Assembly: GCA_964396385.1 (NCBI GenBank)
Contig: CAYNFH010000002.1
Coordinates: 1 to 64,000, forward strand
Length of the DNA: 64,000 nt
Direction: 5' to 3'
From: CAYNFH01 sp964396385
Lineage (GTDB): Bacteria; Armatimonadota; Chthonomonadetes; Chthonomonadales; CAJBBX01
The position numbers and the translations under genes were made by a program. The notes under the pieces are model-generated. The model was not told where the DNA came from, made no database searches, and saw only the letters and a list, made by a program, of their open reading frames with translations. Positions 56,831 to 64,000 of the stretch are shown here, piece by piece (within the stretch, counting starts at the first letter, position 1; every line of letters starts with the position of its first letter).

Positions 56831-57244
56831 ATGGCTCTCACTAGATCCCTCGCGCTCGCGCACCTGGAGCAGGCACGTAGCAACTACAGATTGTATCAAC
56901 GCCTCAAAGGCGAGGGTGATCACCTCGACTGGGCGGCGACACTCCTCTTCTACACGGCTCTTCAGCTTGCGCAAGCCTATCTCGTGGAAGTCGCTTCGGA
57001 CGGCTTCGACTACCCGCGGGGACATACAGACCGCGAGAGCTTCATCCGTCGGCGCATTCCCGAAATCTTCGAGCCGTTCAGATTCCTCGAAACGCGAAGC
57101 AGGTGGGCTCGCTATCACCAGGATCGCCCCGACCCTACGGTCGCAGATCTCGATCAGTACGAACGCTCCTGGTTCACGCCTGTAGTTGATGCCATGTCAA
57201 AGAGAGGTGTTTCCCTGGTCGAATCGGAGGTTCAATCGTCCTAA
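56831..57244 (+). CDS. HEPN-like protein, possible ribonuclease toxin
   Basis: A 137-residue all-helical protein. It starts ALAHLEQARSNYRLYQRLKG, then WAATLLFYTALQLAQAYLVE (first long helices), then HTDRESFIRRRIPEIFEPF and RSRWARYHQDRP. The R-x4-H in RWARYH fits the HEPN RNase motif. HEPN proteins commonly pair with small antitoxins, and the preceding 102-residue gene fits that position. Assignment to HEPN is by pattern only. Confidence 0.6.
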   Translation: MALTRSLALAHLEQARSNYRLYQRLKGEGDHLDWAATLLFYTALQLAQAYLVEVASDGFDYPRGHTDRESFIRRRIPEIFEPFRFLETRSRWARYHQDRPDPTVADLDQYERSWFTPVVDAMSKRGVSLVESEVQSS

Positions 57245-57322
57245 CCACCGCCACGGACTGGAACATCGGGACTCCTCCTGCCGTTGAATACGCTGCCTTA
57301 GGAAGATGGAGGGAAGAGCAAG

Positions 57323-58036
57323 ATGGGGAGCGGAGTTGGGGCGGGAATGGCGCCAGCGAGCGAGGGGCGGCTGCTGGCTCGGCCTGGCGCAGTGTCGGGG
57401 GCCGCAGTCACGGGCGAGCAGCGGCTGGGGACTGGCGGACGGAGGGAGGCGATCCTCTACGTGCCGCCAGGATACACGCCGGAGAGCCCCGCGCCGTTCG
57501 CGCTGTCGCTCCACGGAGCAGGCGGCCGGGCGGAGAATGGGCTGTGGCCACTGCGTGAGCTGGCCGATTCGGCGGGCATTATCCTGCTCGCGCCCAGCTC
57601 GCGGCGGCAGACCTGGGACCTGCTGACGGGAGGCTTCGGTCCGGACGTGGCCGTGCTGGACGATGCGCTCCGCCAGACCTTCGACCGGTATGCCGTCGAC
57701 CCCCATCGCCTCGCCATCGGCGGATTCTCGGACGGGGCTTCCTACGCGCTCACGCTCGGATTGATGAACGGCGACATGTTCACCCACATCCTGGCCTACT
57801 CGCCCGGGTTCATGGCCCCCATGGACCAGCGGGGCTCGCCGCGGGTCTACATCTCCCACGGAACGAACGATTCGGTGCTCGCCATAGACCGGTGCAGCCG
57901 CCGGATCGTCCCACAGCTTCAGCGGGCGGGCTACGATGTAACGTATCGCGAGTTTATGGGGCCGCACACGGTACCGCCGGAGATTGCACGGGAATCTTTG
58001 AGCTGGTTGCTTGGCGCACCGGTAAAGCAGAGCTAG
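57323..58036 (+). CDS. Phospholipase/carboxylesterase-like alpha/beta hydrolase
   Basis: A 237-residue single-domain hydrolase. It has LHGAGGRAENG as the oxyanion loop, nucleophile serine in IGGFSDGASYALTLG, aspartate in GTNDSVLAID and histidine in FMGPHTVPPE. The FSDGA elbow and HGTND are typical of feruloyl-esterase-like or dienelactone-type esterases. It lacks a signal peptide. The ATG at 57323 follows GGAGGGAAGAGCAAG; ATG 57347 is possible. Its leader and first codons are duplicated at 56167-56278. Confidence 0.8.
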   Translation: MGSGVGAGMAPASEGRLLARPGAVSGAAVTGEQRLGTGGRREAILYVPPGYTPESPAPFALSLHGAGGRAENGLWPLRELADSAGIILLAPSSRRQTWDLLTGGFGPDVAVLDDALRQTFDRYAVDPHRLAIGGFSDGASYALTLGLMNGDMFTHILAYSPGFMAPMDQRGSPRVYISHGTNDSVLAIDRCSRRIVPQLQRAGYDVTYREFMGPHTVPPEIARESLSWLLGAPVKQS

Positions 58037-58242
58037 AAGCCACCCTTATCATTGCTGCCGGCTGCTTGGAGAGCATCCGCGCGATTCATTTCCAGAGCCT
58101 CTTCCAGGGCGGGCCGGCGGGCACATTGCGGGAACATGCGTCCCCGGCCCAACCGTCGCACCGAGCGGGGAAAGTGCTCACGCCGGACACCCGCGCTCAA
58201 GACGGAAGTGCCCGCCTGGATGTTCCCCGCCGGACAGAACTC

Positions 58243-58686
58243 ATGCCCAATTGCCCCTCCAACGCAACGCGCGCGCTGCTGGCCCCGGCCTGGATGCTCG
58301 CGGCGGCCGGCCTCGTGGGGCTCGGGATGCGGCTGGGCGGCTCCGCGGGCCACGCCGACGGGATGCCGCCCGCCATGGCCACCGCGGAACAGCGCCGGAT
58401 ATACTCCACGCCGGCAGGACTTTACAGGCGTGCCGACATCCGCGCGAACGGCGCGGCACCCGCTTCCGAGAAGTACCGCGGGCAGATGCCCCACCACGAC
58501 ATGCACCCCAGGCCGGGTGACGTCATCTGCCCGATCACCGCGACAAAGGCCGACCCACGCTTCGCCTGGACCGTGGAAGGCAAACAGTACCTCTTCTGCT
58601 GCCCGGCCTGCATCGACGAGTTCGTGCAGCGCGCCAGGACGAACTCCACTTCGATCCGCCCGCCCGAGGGCTACATCGAGCGATGA
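58243..58686 (+). CDS. Membrane-anchored YHS-like metal-binding protein of the oxidase cluster
   Basis: A 147-residue protein with one N-terminal membrane or signal segment (LLAPAWMLAAAGLVGLGM). A C-terminal YHS/TRASH-like module carries HHDMHPRPGDVICPITATKA, then FAWTVEGKQYLFCCPACIDE. Cysteines in CPIT and CCPAC and the histidines could bind copper or another metal. Its stop overlaps the ATG of the oxidase subunit II gene (ATGA), suggesting a role in CuA or CuB metallation. The start has a weak ribosome binding site. Confidence 0.62.
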   Translation: MPNCPSNATRALLAPAWMLAAAGLVGLGMRLGGSAGHADGMPPAMATAEQRRIYSTPAGLYRRADIRANGAAPASEKYRGQMPHHDMHPRPGDVICPITATKADPRFAWTVEGKQYLFCCPACIDEFVQRARTNSTSIRPPEGYIER

Positions 58687-59594
58687 ACCAGTCCGCCCTG
58701 CACCCGGCCGGACCGGCGGCGTCCCATATCGCTGGCTTGTGGTGGTACCTGTTCACGGTCTCGGCAGTCGTCTTTGCCGCCACCATGGGGCTGCTGATAG
58801 TGGCGGTAGTGCGGAGGCCTCGTGAAGCGCCGGGGCCCCACAGCGGGACCGGCCTCGTGCTCGTGGGCGGCATCGTGCTGCCCGGCATCATCCTGGTGAT
58901 CACTCTGTTCATCTCTCTCAGCACGACCATGGCGCTCAAGAACCCGGCGCGGGGGCTTACCGTTCAGGTCATTGGGCACCAGTGGTGGTGGGAGGTGAGA
59001 TACCCGCAGCAGGGCATCGCAACCGCCAACGAGATCACCGTTCCGGCAGGCAGGCCGGTGCGCCTGGAGCTGGATTCCGTGGACGTGGTGCACAGCTTCT
59101 GGGCGCCCAGCCTCAACGGTAAGATGGACCTGGTGCCGGGCCATCCGAACACGTTCTGGATATCAGCGGACCATCCCGGCGTCTACCGGGGCCAGTGCGC
59201 CGAATACTGCGGGCTCCAGCACGCGCACATGGCCTTTGAAGTGCACGCCCTGTCGCCGGACGCGTTCCAGCAGTGGCTGGCCTCGGAGCAGCAGCCTCAC
59301 ACGCAGTCGGCAGATCCCGCCATCGCGCGCGGCAAGCAGGTCTTCTTCGGCGCCGCCTGTAAGGACTGCCATACCATCTCCGGCACCGCCGCGCACGGTA
59401 AGATCGGTCCGGACCTCACGCACGTGGCGAGCCGCCACACCCTCGCCGCCGGCACGCTGCCGAACACGCCGGGAACCCTGGAGGGCTGGATCTCCGACTC
59501 CCAGTCCATCAAGCCCGGCAACAAGATGCCGCGCACCTTCCTTAAGCCGGAAGACCTGCATGCCGTACGCGCCTACCTGGAAACGTTGAACTGA
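58683..59594 (+). CDS. coxB: Cytochrome c oxidase subunit II with fused C-terminal cytochrome c (caa3 type)
   Basis: A 303-residue protein with two membrane helices (about 17-43 and 57-80). The CuA domain has ligands H137, C172, E174, C176, H180 and M183 (VVHSFWAPSL; GQCAEYCGLQHAHMAF), and a c-type haem site CKDCH (226-230) lies in a C-terminal cytochrome domain. It accepts electrons from cytochrome c and passes them to subunit I. It overlaps the upstream YHS gene and is 2 bases from the subunit I gene. Confidence 0.95.
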   Translation: MNQSALHPAGPAASHIAGLWWYLFTVSAVVFAATMGLLIVAVVRRPREAPGPHSGTGLVLVGGIVLPGIILVITLFISLSTTMALKNPARGLTVQVIGHQWWWEVRYPQQGIATANEITVPAGRPVRLELDSVDVVHSFWAPSLNGKMDLVPGHPNTFWISADHPGVYRGQCAEYCGLQHAHMAFEVHALSPDAFQQWLASEQQPHTQSADPAIARGKQVFFGAACKDCHTISGTAAHGKIGPDLTHVASRHTLAAGTLPNTPGTLEGWISDSQSIKPGNKMPRTFLKPEDLHAVRAYLETLN

Positions 59595-59596
59595 CC

Positions 59597-62116
59597 ATGG
59601 CGCTTACGGTGGATCGGCCAAAGGAGGCCCCGTCAGCGCCTAATCCGTGGGAGAACCCCAAAGGCTGGATGGGCGTGCTCTGCACCATCGACAACCAGTC
59701 CCTGGGGAAGATGTTCATGGGTACGGCCGTGGCGTTCTTTCTTCTGGCAGGGCTGATGGCCGTGCTCATGCGGACTCAGCTTGCTTCGCCGGAGAACCAC
59801 TTCCTGGGGCCGGAGGTGTACAACCGCCTCTTCACCATGCACGGCTCGACCATGATGTACCTTGTGGTGGTGCCGTTCCTGGAGGGGCTGGGCATCTACC
59901 TCCTGCCCATGATGCTCGGCTCCCGCGACGTCGCGTTCCCCTACATCACCGCCTTCAGCTACTGGACCTACCTGATGGGCGGCATCACCTTCTATGGCAG
60001 CTTCCTGACCGGCGGGGTGCCGAATGTGGGCTGGTTCGCCTACCCGCCGCTGGCCGGCCCGAACTACTCCGGCATCGGCACCGACTTCTGGTCGCTGGCG
60101 CTTACGCTCGTCTCCGTGGGCGACCTGGCGGCCGGCGCGGGGCTCACGGTGAGCGTGATCAAGCTGCGCGCTCCCGGCATGTCCATCAACCGGATGCCGC
60201 TCTTTGCGTGGACGTGGCTGGTTACGGGCGTGATGATCACCTTCGCCTTCACCACGCTTTTCTGCATCACCACACTCATGCTGCCCCTGGACCGGTCCAT
60301 CAATACGCACTTCTTCGACCCGAACCACGGCGGCAGCACCCTGCTCTGGCAGCACCTGTTCTGGTTCTTCGGCCATCCGGAGGTCTACATCATGTTCATC
60401 CCTGCCACCGGGATCGTTTCTTCCGTGCTGCCGGTCTTCGTCCACAAACCCATCGTCGGCTACACCTACATCGCAGTGGCCATCGTTATCACCGCCTTCG
60501 TAAGCTTCGGGCTCTGGGTCCACCACATGTTTGCAACGGGGCTTCCATGGCTTTCCATGAGCTTCTTCACCGCCGCCAGCCTCATGATCGCCATCGCCAG
60601 CGGCATCCAGGTGTTCGCGTGGATCGCGACGCTCTGGGGTAGCCGGCCGCGCCTGACTGTCCCCATGCTCTATCAACTGGGCTTTGTTGCGCTCTTCGTG
60701 GTAGGCGGACTGACGGGAGTGATGGTCGCCATCGTGCCGTTCGATTGGCAAGTCCACGACACGTACTTCCTGGTAGCGCACTTCCACTACGTGCTGATTG
60801 GCGGCGTGGTCTTTCCCACGCTGGGCGGCATCTACTACTGGCTGCCCAAGATGACGGGCCGTATGCCGAGCGAGCGGCTGGGTCACTGGAGCTTCTGGCT
60901 GGCCTTTATCGGCTTCAACGTGGCGTTCTTTCCCATGCACCTGATGGGATTCGCCGGGATGCCTCGCCGCGTCTACACCTATGCGCCGGGGCTGGGCGTG
61001 AGCGGCTACAACTTGACCTCTACCATCGGGGCATATATCGTGGCCACAGGTTTCCTGCTGTTCGTGCTGAACGCCTACCTGAGCGCGCGTACCGGTACGC
61101 GCGCCGAGCCGGATCCGTGGGCGGCCGACTCCCTGGAGTGGCTGCTGGCGTCGCCGCCTCCCAACGACAATTTCCGCACGCCGCCCATCGTCCACAGCCG
61201 GCACCCGCTCTGGTCGGAGCGCTCGGCCGAGCTGGGCAGCCCGGACGAGATGCGGGTGCGGGAAGCGATCCACGATACGCCGCGCGGCTGGCGCATCGCC
61301 CTCTCGACCACCGTGCTCAACGCGCAGCCGGAGGCGCTCCAGCCGTGGCCCAAGCCCAGCATCATTCCTTTCGCCGCGTCGGCCACTCTGACGGTGCTGC
61401 TGCTGGGCTCCATCGCCAAGTCCAACGCCATGATGCTGGTAGGTACGCTCGCGACGCTGCTGATCGTGGCGCGATGGTTCCGGCCGGAGGACGAGCTGCT
61501 GGACACACTGCGGGACAGCGGCCTGGAGGAGAAGGCTGGCCTGCCGCTGGTGACGAGCGGTCCCAAGACGATGGACTGGTGGGGAATGCTCTTCTGCTTC
61601 GCGGTGCTGGGCGTGGTGTACGGCAACTTCCTCTACTCTTACTTCTACATCCGGCTGTACTCGCCGTCGTGGCCGCAGGGTCACATCGCGAGGCCGGATC
61701 TCTTGGCCGGGGCAGTGCCCTACGGGCTCCTGGCGGCGAGCATCGTGCCGCAGATGATGGCCAGCCGCGCCTTCCACGCCGACAATGCCATTCGCGCGAA
61801 AGCGGGACTGGCGCTGAGCACTTGCCTGGGCGCCATCGTGTTCGCACTGCTGTTCATGGGGCTGCACAGAATGAAGTTCCACTACGACACCAACGCCTAC
61901 GGATCACTCATCTTTGTGATGACGTGGGTGCTGGCGGGTAACATCGCGGCGGCGTGCGGGGTGAATGTGGGGGCGCAGCTCCGGCTGTGGCGCGAGGGCA
62001 CGCGGAAGGATAGATACGTGGCGCTCCAGGTGGAGCGCGCCGCCTACTTCTGGGCGCTGACGGTGGGGATAGGAGTTCTACTCTATCTGGTGCTGTATGT
62101 ATCGCCGTACCTTTGA
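59597..62116 (+). CDS. coxA: Cytochrome c oxidase subunit I fused to subunit III-like domain
   Basis: An 839-residue fusion. Residues about 20-510 are subunit I with haem and CuB histidines in LFTMHGSTMMY, WFFGHPEVYIMF, WVHHMF and HDTYFLVAHFHYVL. A linker (about 515-590) follows. Residues about 600-839 hold further helices with DWWGMLFCFAVLGVVYGNFL and a terminal VERAAYFWALTVGIGVLLY resembling subunit III. Subunit I+III fusions are known in Thermus-type and some soil bacteria. It follows coxB by 2 bases. The stop lies at the edge of a GGGTTCA tandem repeat. Confidence 0.93.
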   Translation: MALTVDRPKEAPSAPNPWENPKGWMGVLCTIDNQSLGKMFMGTAVAFFLLAGLMAVLMRTQLASPENHFLGPEVYNRLFTMHGSTMMYLVVVPFLEGLGIYLLPMMLGSRDVAFPYITAFSYWTYLMGGITFYGSFLTGGVPNVGWFAYPPLAGPNYSGIGTDFWSLALTLVSVGDLAAGAGLTVSVIKLRAPGMSINRMPLFAWTWLVTGVMITFAFTTLFCITTLMLPLDRSINTHFFDPNHGGSTLLWQHLFWFFGHPEVYIMFIPATGIVSSVLPVFVHKPIVGYTYIAVAIVITAFVSFGLWVHHMFATGLPWLSMSFFTAASLMIAIASGIQVFAWIATLWGSRPRLTVPMLYQLGFVALFVVGGLTGVMVAIVPFDWQVHDTYFLVAHFHYVLIGGVVFPTLGGIYYWLPKMTGRMPSERLGHWSFWLAFIGFNVAFFPMHLMGFAGMPRRVYTYAPGLGVSGYNLTSTIGAYIVATGFLLFVLNAYLSARTGTRAEPDPWAADSLEWLLASPPPNDNFRTPPIVHSRHPLWSERSAELGSPDEMRVREAIHDTPRGWRIALSTTVLNAQPEALQPWPKPSIIPFAASATLTVLLLGSIAKSNAMMLVGTLATLLIVARWFRPEDELLDTLRDSGLEEKAGLPLVTSGPKTMDWWGMLFCFAVLGVVYGNFLYSYFYIRLYSPSWPQGHIARPDLLAGAVPYGLLAASIVPQMMASRAFHADNAIRAKAGLALSTCLGAIVFALLFMGLHRMKFHYDTNAYGSLIFVMTWVLAGNIAAACGVNVGAQLRLWREGTRKDRYVALQVERAAYFWALTVGIGVLLYLVLYVSPYL

Positions 62117-62160
62117 GGGTTCAGGGTTCGGGGTTCAGGAGTCGGAGATCCGGGTCCGAA
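62117..62160. repeat. GGGTTCR heptamer array with GGAGATCCGGGTCCGAA core
   Basis: GGGTTCA, GGGTTCG, GGGTTCA (62117-62137) then a core at 62141-62160, directly after the stop of the fused oxidase gene. Confidence 0.85.
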
Positions 62161-62180
62161 GCGCAAGCCGGAGGTGAGCG

Positions 62181-62633
62181 ATGGCGAGTGAACACAAGAG
62201 TCCGGATTCATCCTTCATCCCTCATCCTTCATCCCTGCCGTCGCAGGACGTCCCGGTGAGCCCGCGCATCCTCTGGTTCAGCCAGTTGGGCGGCGCGGTG
62301 GCCTGGGTGCTGCACCTGACCGGTTCCTACTCCGTCGGCGAGTGGGGCTGTGCCAGCCCGTTTGCGCGGGACCAGTTCCTCTCATTGACTGGACCAGTCT
62401 GGCTGCTCTTCGTGGTGACGGCGACAGCCATGGCTCTGGCGCTGGCCGCCGCGTGGACCGGCCATCGTGCCGAGGCGGAGCTACGCGCAAAGGAGCGCTT
62501 CCCGGGGCGAGTGGGCGAGACACGACACCCTGGGATCTATATGGCGAGATCCGGCCTTATGACCAGCGGACTGTTTGCGTTCATTATCCTGGTGCAGTCC
62601 GTTCCGACGTTCTATTTCTTGCGGAGCTGTTAG
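62181..62633 (+). CDS. Small membrane protein of the oxidase cluster
   Basis: A 150-residue protein with three membrane helices: WFSQLGGAVAWVLHLTGSY, VWLLFVVTATAMALALAAAW and LMTSGLFAFIILVQSVPTFY. A conserved-looking EWGCAS lies after the first. Residues about 7-18 (SPDSSFIPHPSSL) are translation of a TCCGGATTC core and TTCATCC heptamers. The ATG has GGAGGTGAGCG just upstream. Function unknown; position suggests an accessory or assembly role. Confidence 0.75.
   Translation: MASEHKSPDSSFIPHPSSLPSQDVPVSPRILWFSQLGGAVAWVLHLTGSYSVGEWGCASPFARDQFLSLTGPVWLLFVVTATAMALALAAAWTGHRAEAELRAKERFPGRVGETRHPGIYMARSGLMTSGLFAFIILVQSVPTFYFLRSC
62200..62234. repeat. TCCGGATTC core plus four TTCATCC heptamers, in frame
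   Basis: The core GTCCGGATTC is followed by TTCATCC, TTCATCC, CTCATCC, TTCATCC (62207-62234). The unit is the reverse complement of the GGATGAA/GGATGAG unit at 21742 and 22878. Confidence 0.88.
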
Positions 62634-62674
62634 TGGCTACGATCTACGGTGTAGGCATACCGTGGTTCAACTGA

Positions 62675-63520
62675 GTGGGAATACAAGTGTTTAGAGTGTG
62701 GACGGCGTGGGACCTGGATCCGACGCTGCTTCTGGGGCTGGCGCTGCTCTGGTGGCTCTATGGTCGCGGCCTATTGGAGCTCTGGACGAGGGCCGGCGTG
62801 GACCACGGCGTCTCCCGCAGCCATGCCTGGGCCTTCCTCGGCGCCATGGCCGCGCTGCTCCTGGCGCTCGTGAGTCCCCTGGACGGGCTGGCGGAAGACC
62901 TCTCTTCCGCGCACATGGCCCAGCACATGCTGCTCATGCTGGTGGCTGCGCCGCTGCTGGCCATGGCCGCACCGCTACCGGCCCTTCTGTGGGGTCTGCC
63001 GCCAGTAGCACGCAAGATGCTGGCCCCCGCAATCCAGCGGCTCGAGACACTCAAGTGGGCCTCGTACCACGCATTCCAGCCTCTGTTGGCCTGGTGGCTC
63101 TTCACGGGGACGCTCTGGATCTGGCACGTGCCGCGCCTGTATCAGGCGGCGCTGCGCAGTCCTGTGCTCCACGATCTGGAACACCTTTCATTCCTGCTGA
63201 CCGCCTATCTCTTCTGGCGCATAGTGCTCGATCCGGCTGCGCGAAGCCGGATGAACCGAGGTGCAGGCGTGATCTACTTGTTCGCCGCCTGTCTACAGGC
63301 GGGCGCGCTGGGGATCTTTCTTACACTCTCGCCTTCCGTCTGGTACCCGGCCTATGCCTCGAGGGTCGCGGCGTGGGGCCTCACTCCCCTGGAGGACCAG
63401 CAGCTTGCCGGACTGATCATGTGGGTACCCGGCTGCGCCATCTACGCCGGGGCCGCGGCAGCCGTGTTCGCCGCGTGGCTCCGGGAGCCTGGCTTGGCGG
63501 ATGAGGGGGTGAGAGGGTGA
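62675..63520 (+). CDS. ctaG: CtaG-type (caa3_CtaG) cytochrome c oxidase assembly protein
   Basis: A 281-residue membrane protein with seven predicted helices. The histidine-containing family motifs are SSAHMAQHMLLMLVAAPLLA, LWIWHVPRLYQAAL and LHDLEHLSFLLTAYLFW. The Bacillus-type CtaG family is needed for caa3 oxidase assembly, probably copper delivery. The start is GTG 62675 without a clear ribosome binding site; other GTG codons follow within 20 bases. The last residues (DEGVRG) and the stop are inside a GGGTGA repeat. Confidence 0.86.
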   Translation: MGIQVFRVWTAWDLDPTLLLGLALLWWLYGRGLLELWTRAGVDHGVSRSHAWAFLGAMAALLLALVSPLDGLAEDLSSAHMAQHMLLMLVAAPLLAMAAPLPALLWGLPPVARKMLAPAIQRLETLKWASYHAFQPLLAWWLFTGTLWIWHVPRLYQAALRSPVLHDLEHLSFLLTAYLFWRIVLDPAARSRMNRGAGVIYLFAACLQAGALGIFLTLSPSVWYPAYASRVAAWGLTPLEDQQLAGLIMWVPGCAIYAGAAAAVFAAWLREPGLADEGVRG

Positions 63521-63539
63521 AAAGGGTGAGGGGGTGACA
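63500..63539. repeat. GRGGGTGA octamer array at the CtaG-cytochrome junction
   Basis: Units GGGGGTGA, GAGGGTGA, AAAGGGTGA and GGGGGTGA run across the stop of the CtaG gene (63518-63520) and provide the GTG that begins the next frame (63534). Confidence 0.85.
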
Positions 63540-64000
63540 GTGGGCACGCCACAAGAGCGGACATCGTGGGCACCGCTCCTAATTGGCCTCGGAGCTGTTG
63601 CACTAGCGTCCATGGCCGCGATCCTGGCGCTGCGACACTGGGTCCGTCCGGAATCCGGCCTCTCACCTCTCACCTCTCACCTCTCACCTGAACCACCCCC
63701 TCACACCTCGCCGCCTCCGGACCCGAAGGAAGAGCATGAGCGGTCGGCAACCGGCAGCAGGCTCTCGGTGCTGCTGGCGGGGAGCGGTTTCGCTTTGCTG
63801 GCGCTCCTGGTGGGCTCCCTGGCGCTGGGTGGACTGCAGCGGCATCCGGCGCCGCCCCTGTGGCAGGTGCCAGGCGGCAGCTCAGACCGGGGCAAGCAGG
63901 CCATCCGCCGCTACGGGTGCGGCGGGTGTCACACCATCTCGGGAATCCCGGAGGCGGCTGGACGCGTAGGGCCGCTGCTGCTGGACTTCCGCCGGGAGGC
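63534..64000 (+). CDS. Membrane-anchored c-type cytochrome, truncated at the window end
   Basis: The frame from GTG 63534 (or GTG 63540) stays open to 64000. It has a membrane helix (LLIGLGAVALASMAAILAL), a repeat-encoded loop (ESGLSPLTSHLSPEP), a second helix (LLAGSGFALLALLVGSLAL) and a haem site CGGCHTISG near the end. It probably supplies electrons to the caa3 oxidase. The 3' end is outside the window. Confidence 0.7.
   Translation, partial: MTVGTPQERTSWAPLLIGLGAVALASMAAILALRHWVRPESGLSPLTSHLSPEPPPHTSPPPDPKEEHERSATGSRLSVLLAGSGFALLALLVGSLALGGLQRHPAPPLWQVPGGSSDRGKQAIRRYGCGGCHTISGIPEAAGRVGPLLLDFRRE
63646..63688. repeat. GTCCGGAATCCGG core plus four TCTCACC heptamers, in frame
   Basis: The core at 63646-63658 is followed by four exact TCTCACC units (63661-63688). 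Translated between the two membrane helices of the cytochrome. Confidence 0.9.

Noticed and set aside
59633..61882. 749-codon minus-strand frame opposite the fused oxidase gene
   Set aside because: Shadow of a certain gene. The product is a His-, Glu- and Arg-rich sequence without fold signals.

Overview
The window looks like a GC-rich bacterial chromosome with a diderm-type secretome. It has Tat and Sec signals, many TTG and GTG starts behind strong GGAG-type ribosome binding sites, and sigma70-like promoters of the form TTGACN-N17-TANNNT. The mix (heparinase II/III-like enzyme with a DUF6785-type membrane protein, HAF-repeat protein, DUF362/DUF6599 pair, fused cytochrome oxidase subunits I+III, dense families of short intergenic repeats) suggests Armatimonadota or a neighbouring soil or sediment lineage. 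That placement is inference. There is no rRNA or tRNA, and I saw no insertion sequence or CRISPR array.

Layout. 1-9.2 kb: two MrfA-like DUF1998 helicases and an MrfB-like exonuclease (DNA repair), a VOC protein, an orphan HicB-like antitoxin and small genes. 9.3-12.6 kb: PcfJ-like protein, phytanoyl-CoA dioxygenase-like enzyme, and a serine-hydrolase pseudogene with an internal deletion. 12.7-24.0 kb: a plus-strand carbohydrate module (hydrolase, heparinase-like lyase, DUF6785-like membrane protein, deacetylase-fold protein, DegT aminotransferase, NAD-epimerase, DHDPS-like aldolase), partly joined by translational overlaps and short tandem repeats. 24.1-24.8 kb: PIN-type toxin-antitoxin pair. 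25.0-32.1 kb: four secreted proteins (GH25-like, HAF-repeat, beta-propeller, PA-IL-like) next to a transmembrane LuxR-type regulator. Two sigma70 promoters there carry matching 20-bp dyads. 32.2-42.3 kb: a XisI-like gene and two giant uncharacterised proteins, one interrupted by a single in-frame amber codon. 42.4-48.3 kb: DUF6599, DUF362, a six-hairpin glycosidase-like protein, GH4 alpha-galactosidase-like enzyme and a zinc ribbon. 48.4-53.8 kb: a selenocysteine formate dehydrogenase operon (alpha subunit with UGA and a SECIS hairpin, iron-sulphur beta subunit, NrfD-like membrane subunit). 54.0-57.3 kb: small accessory genes, including a NADAR pair, a HEPN-like pair and gene remnants. 57.3-64.0 kb: an esterase and then a caa3-type cytochrome c oxidase cluster running off the window.

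The most unusual signal is not a gene. At least fourteen places carry short arrays of 7- or 8-bp direct repeats, each with its own unit. Most flank a common TCCGGAATCCGG-like core. They sit between genes, supply stop and start codons at several junctions, and are read in frame inside formate dehydrogenase, NrfD, a DHDPS-like enzyme, a Tat-exported giant protein and oxidase-cluster proteins. The best candidate regulatory system is the membrane LuxR/propeller protein with its two dyad promoters. The best candidate undescribed protein system is the giant pair at 32.6-42.1 kb.
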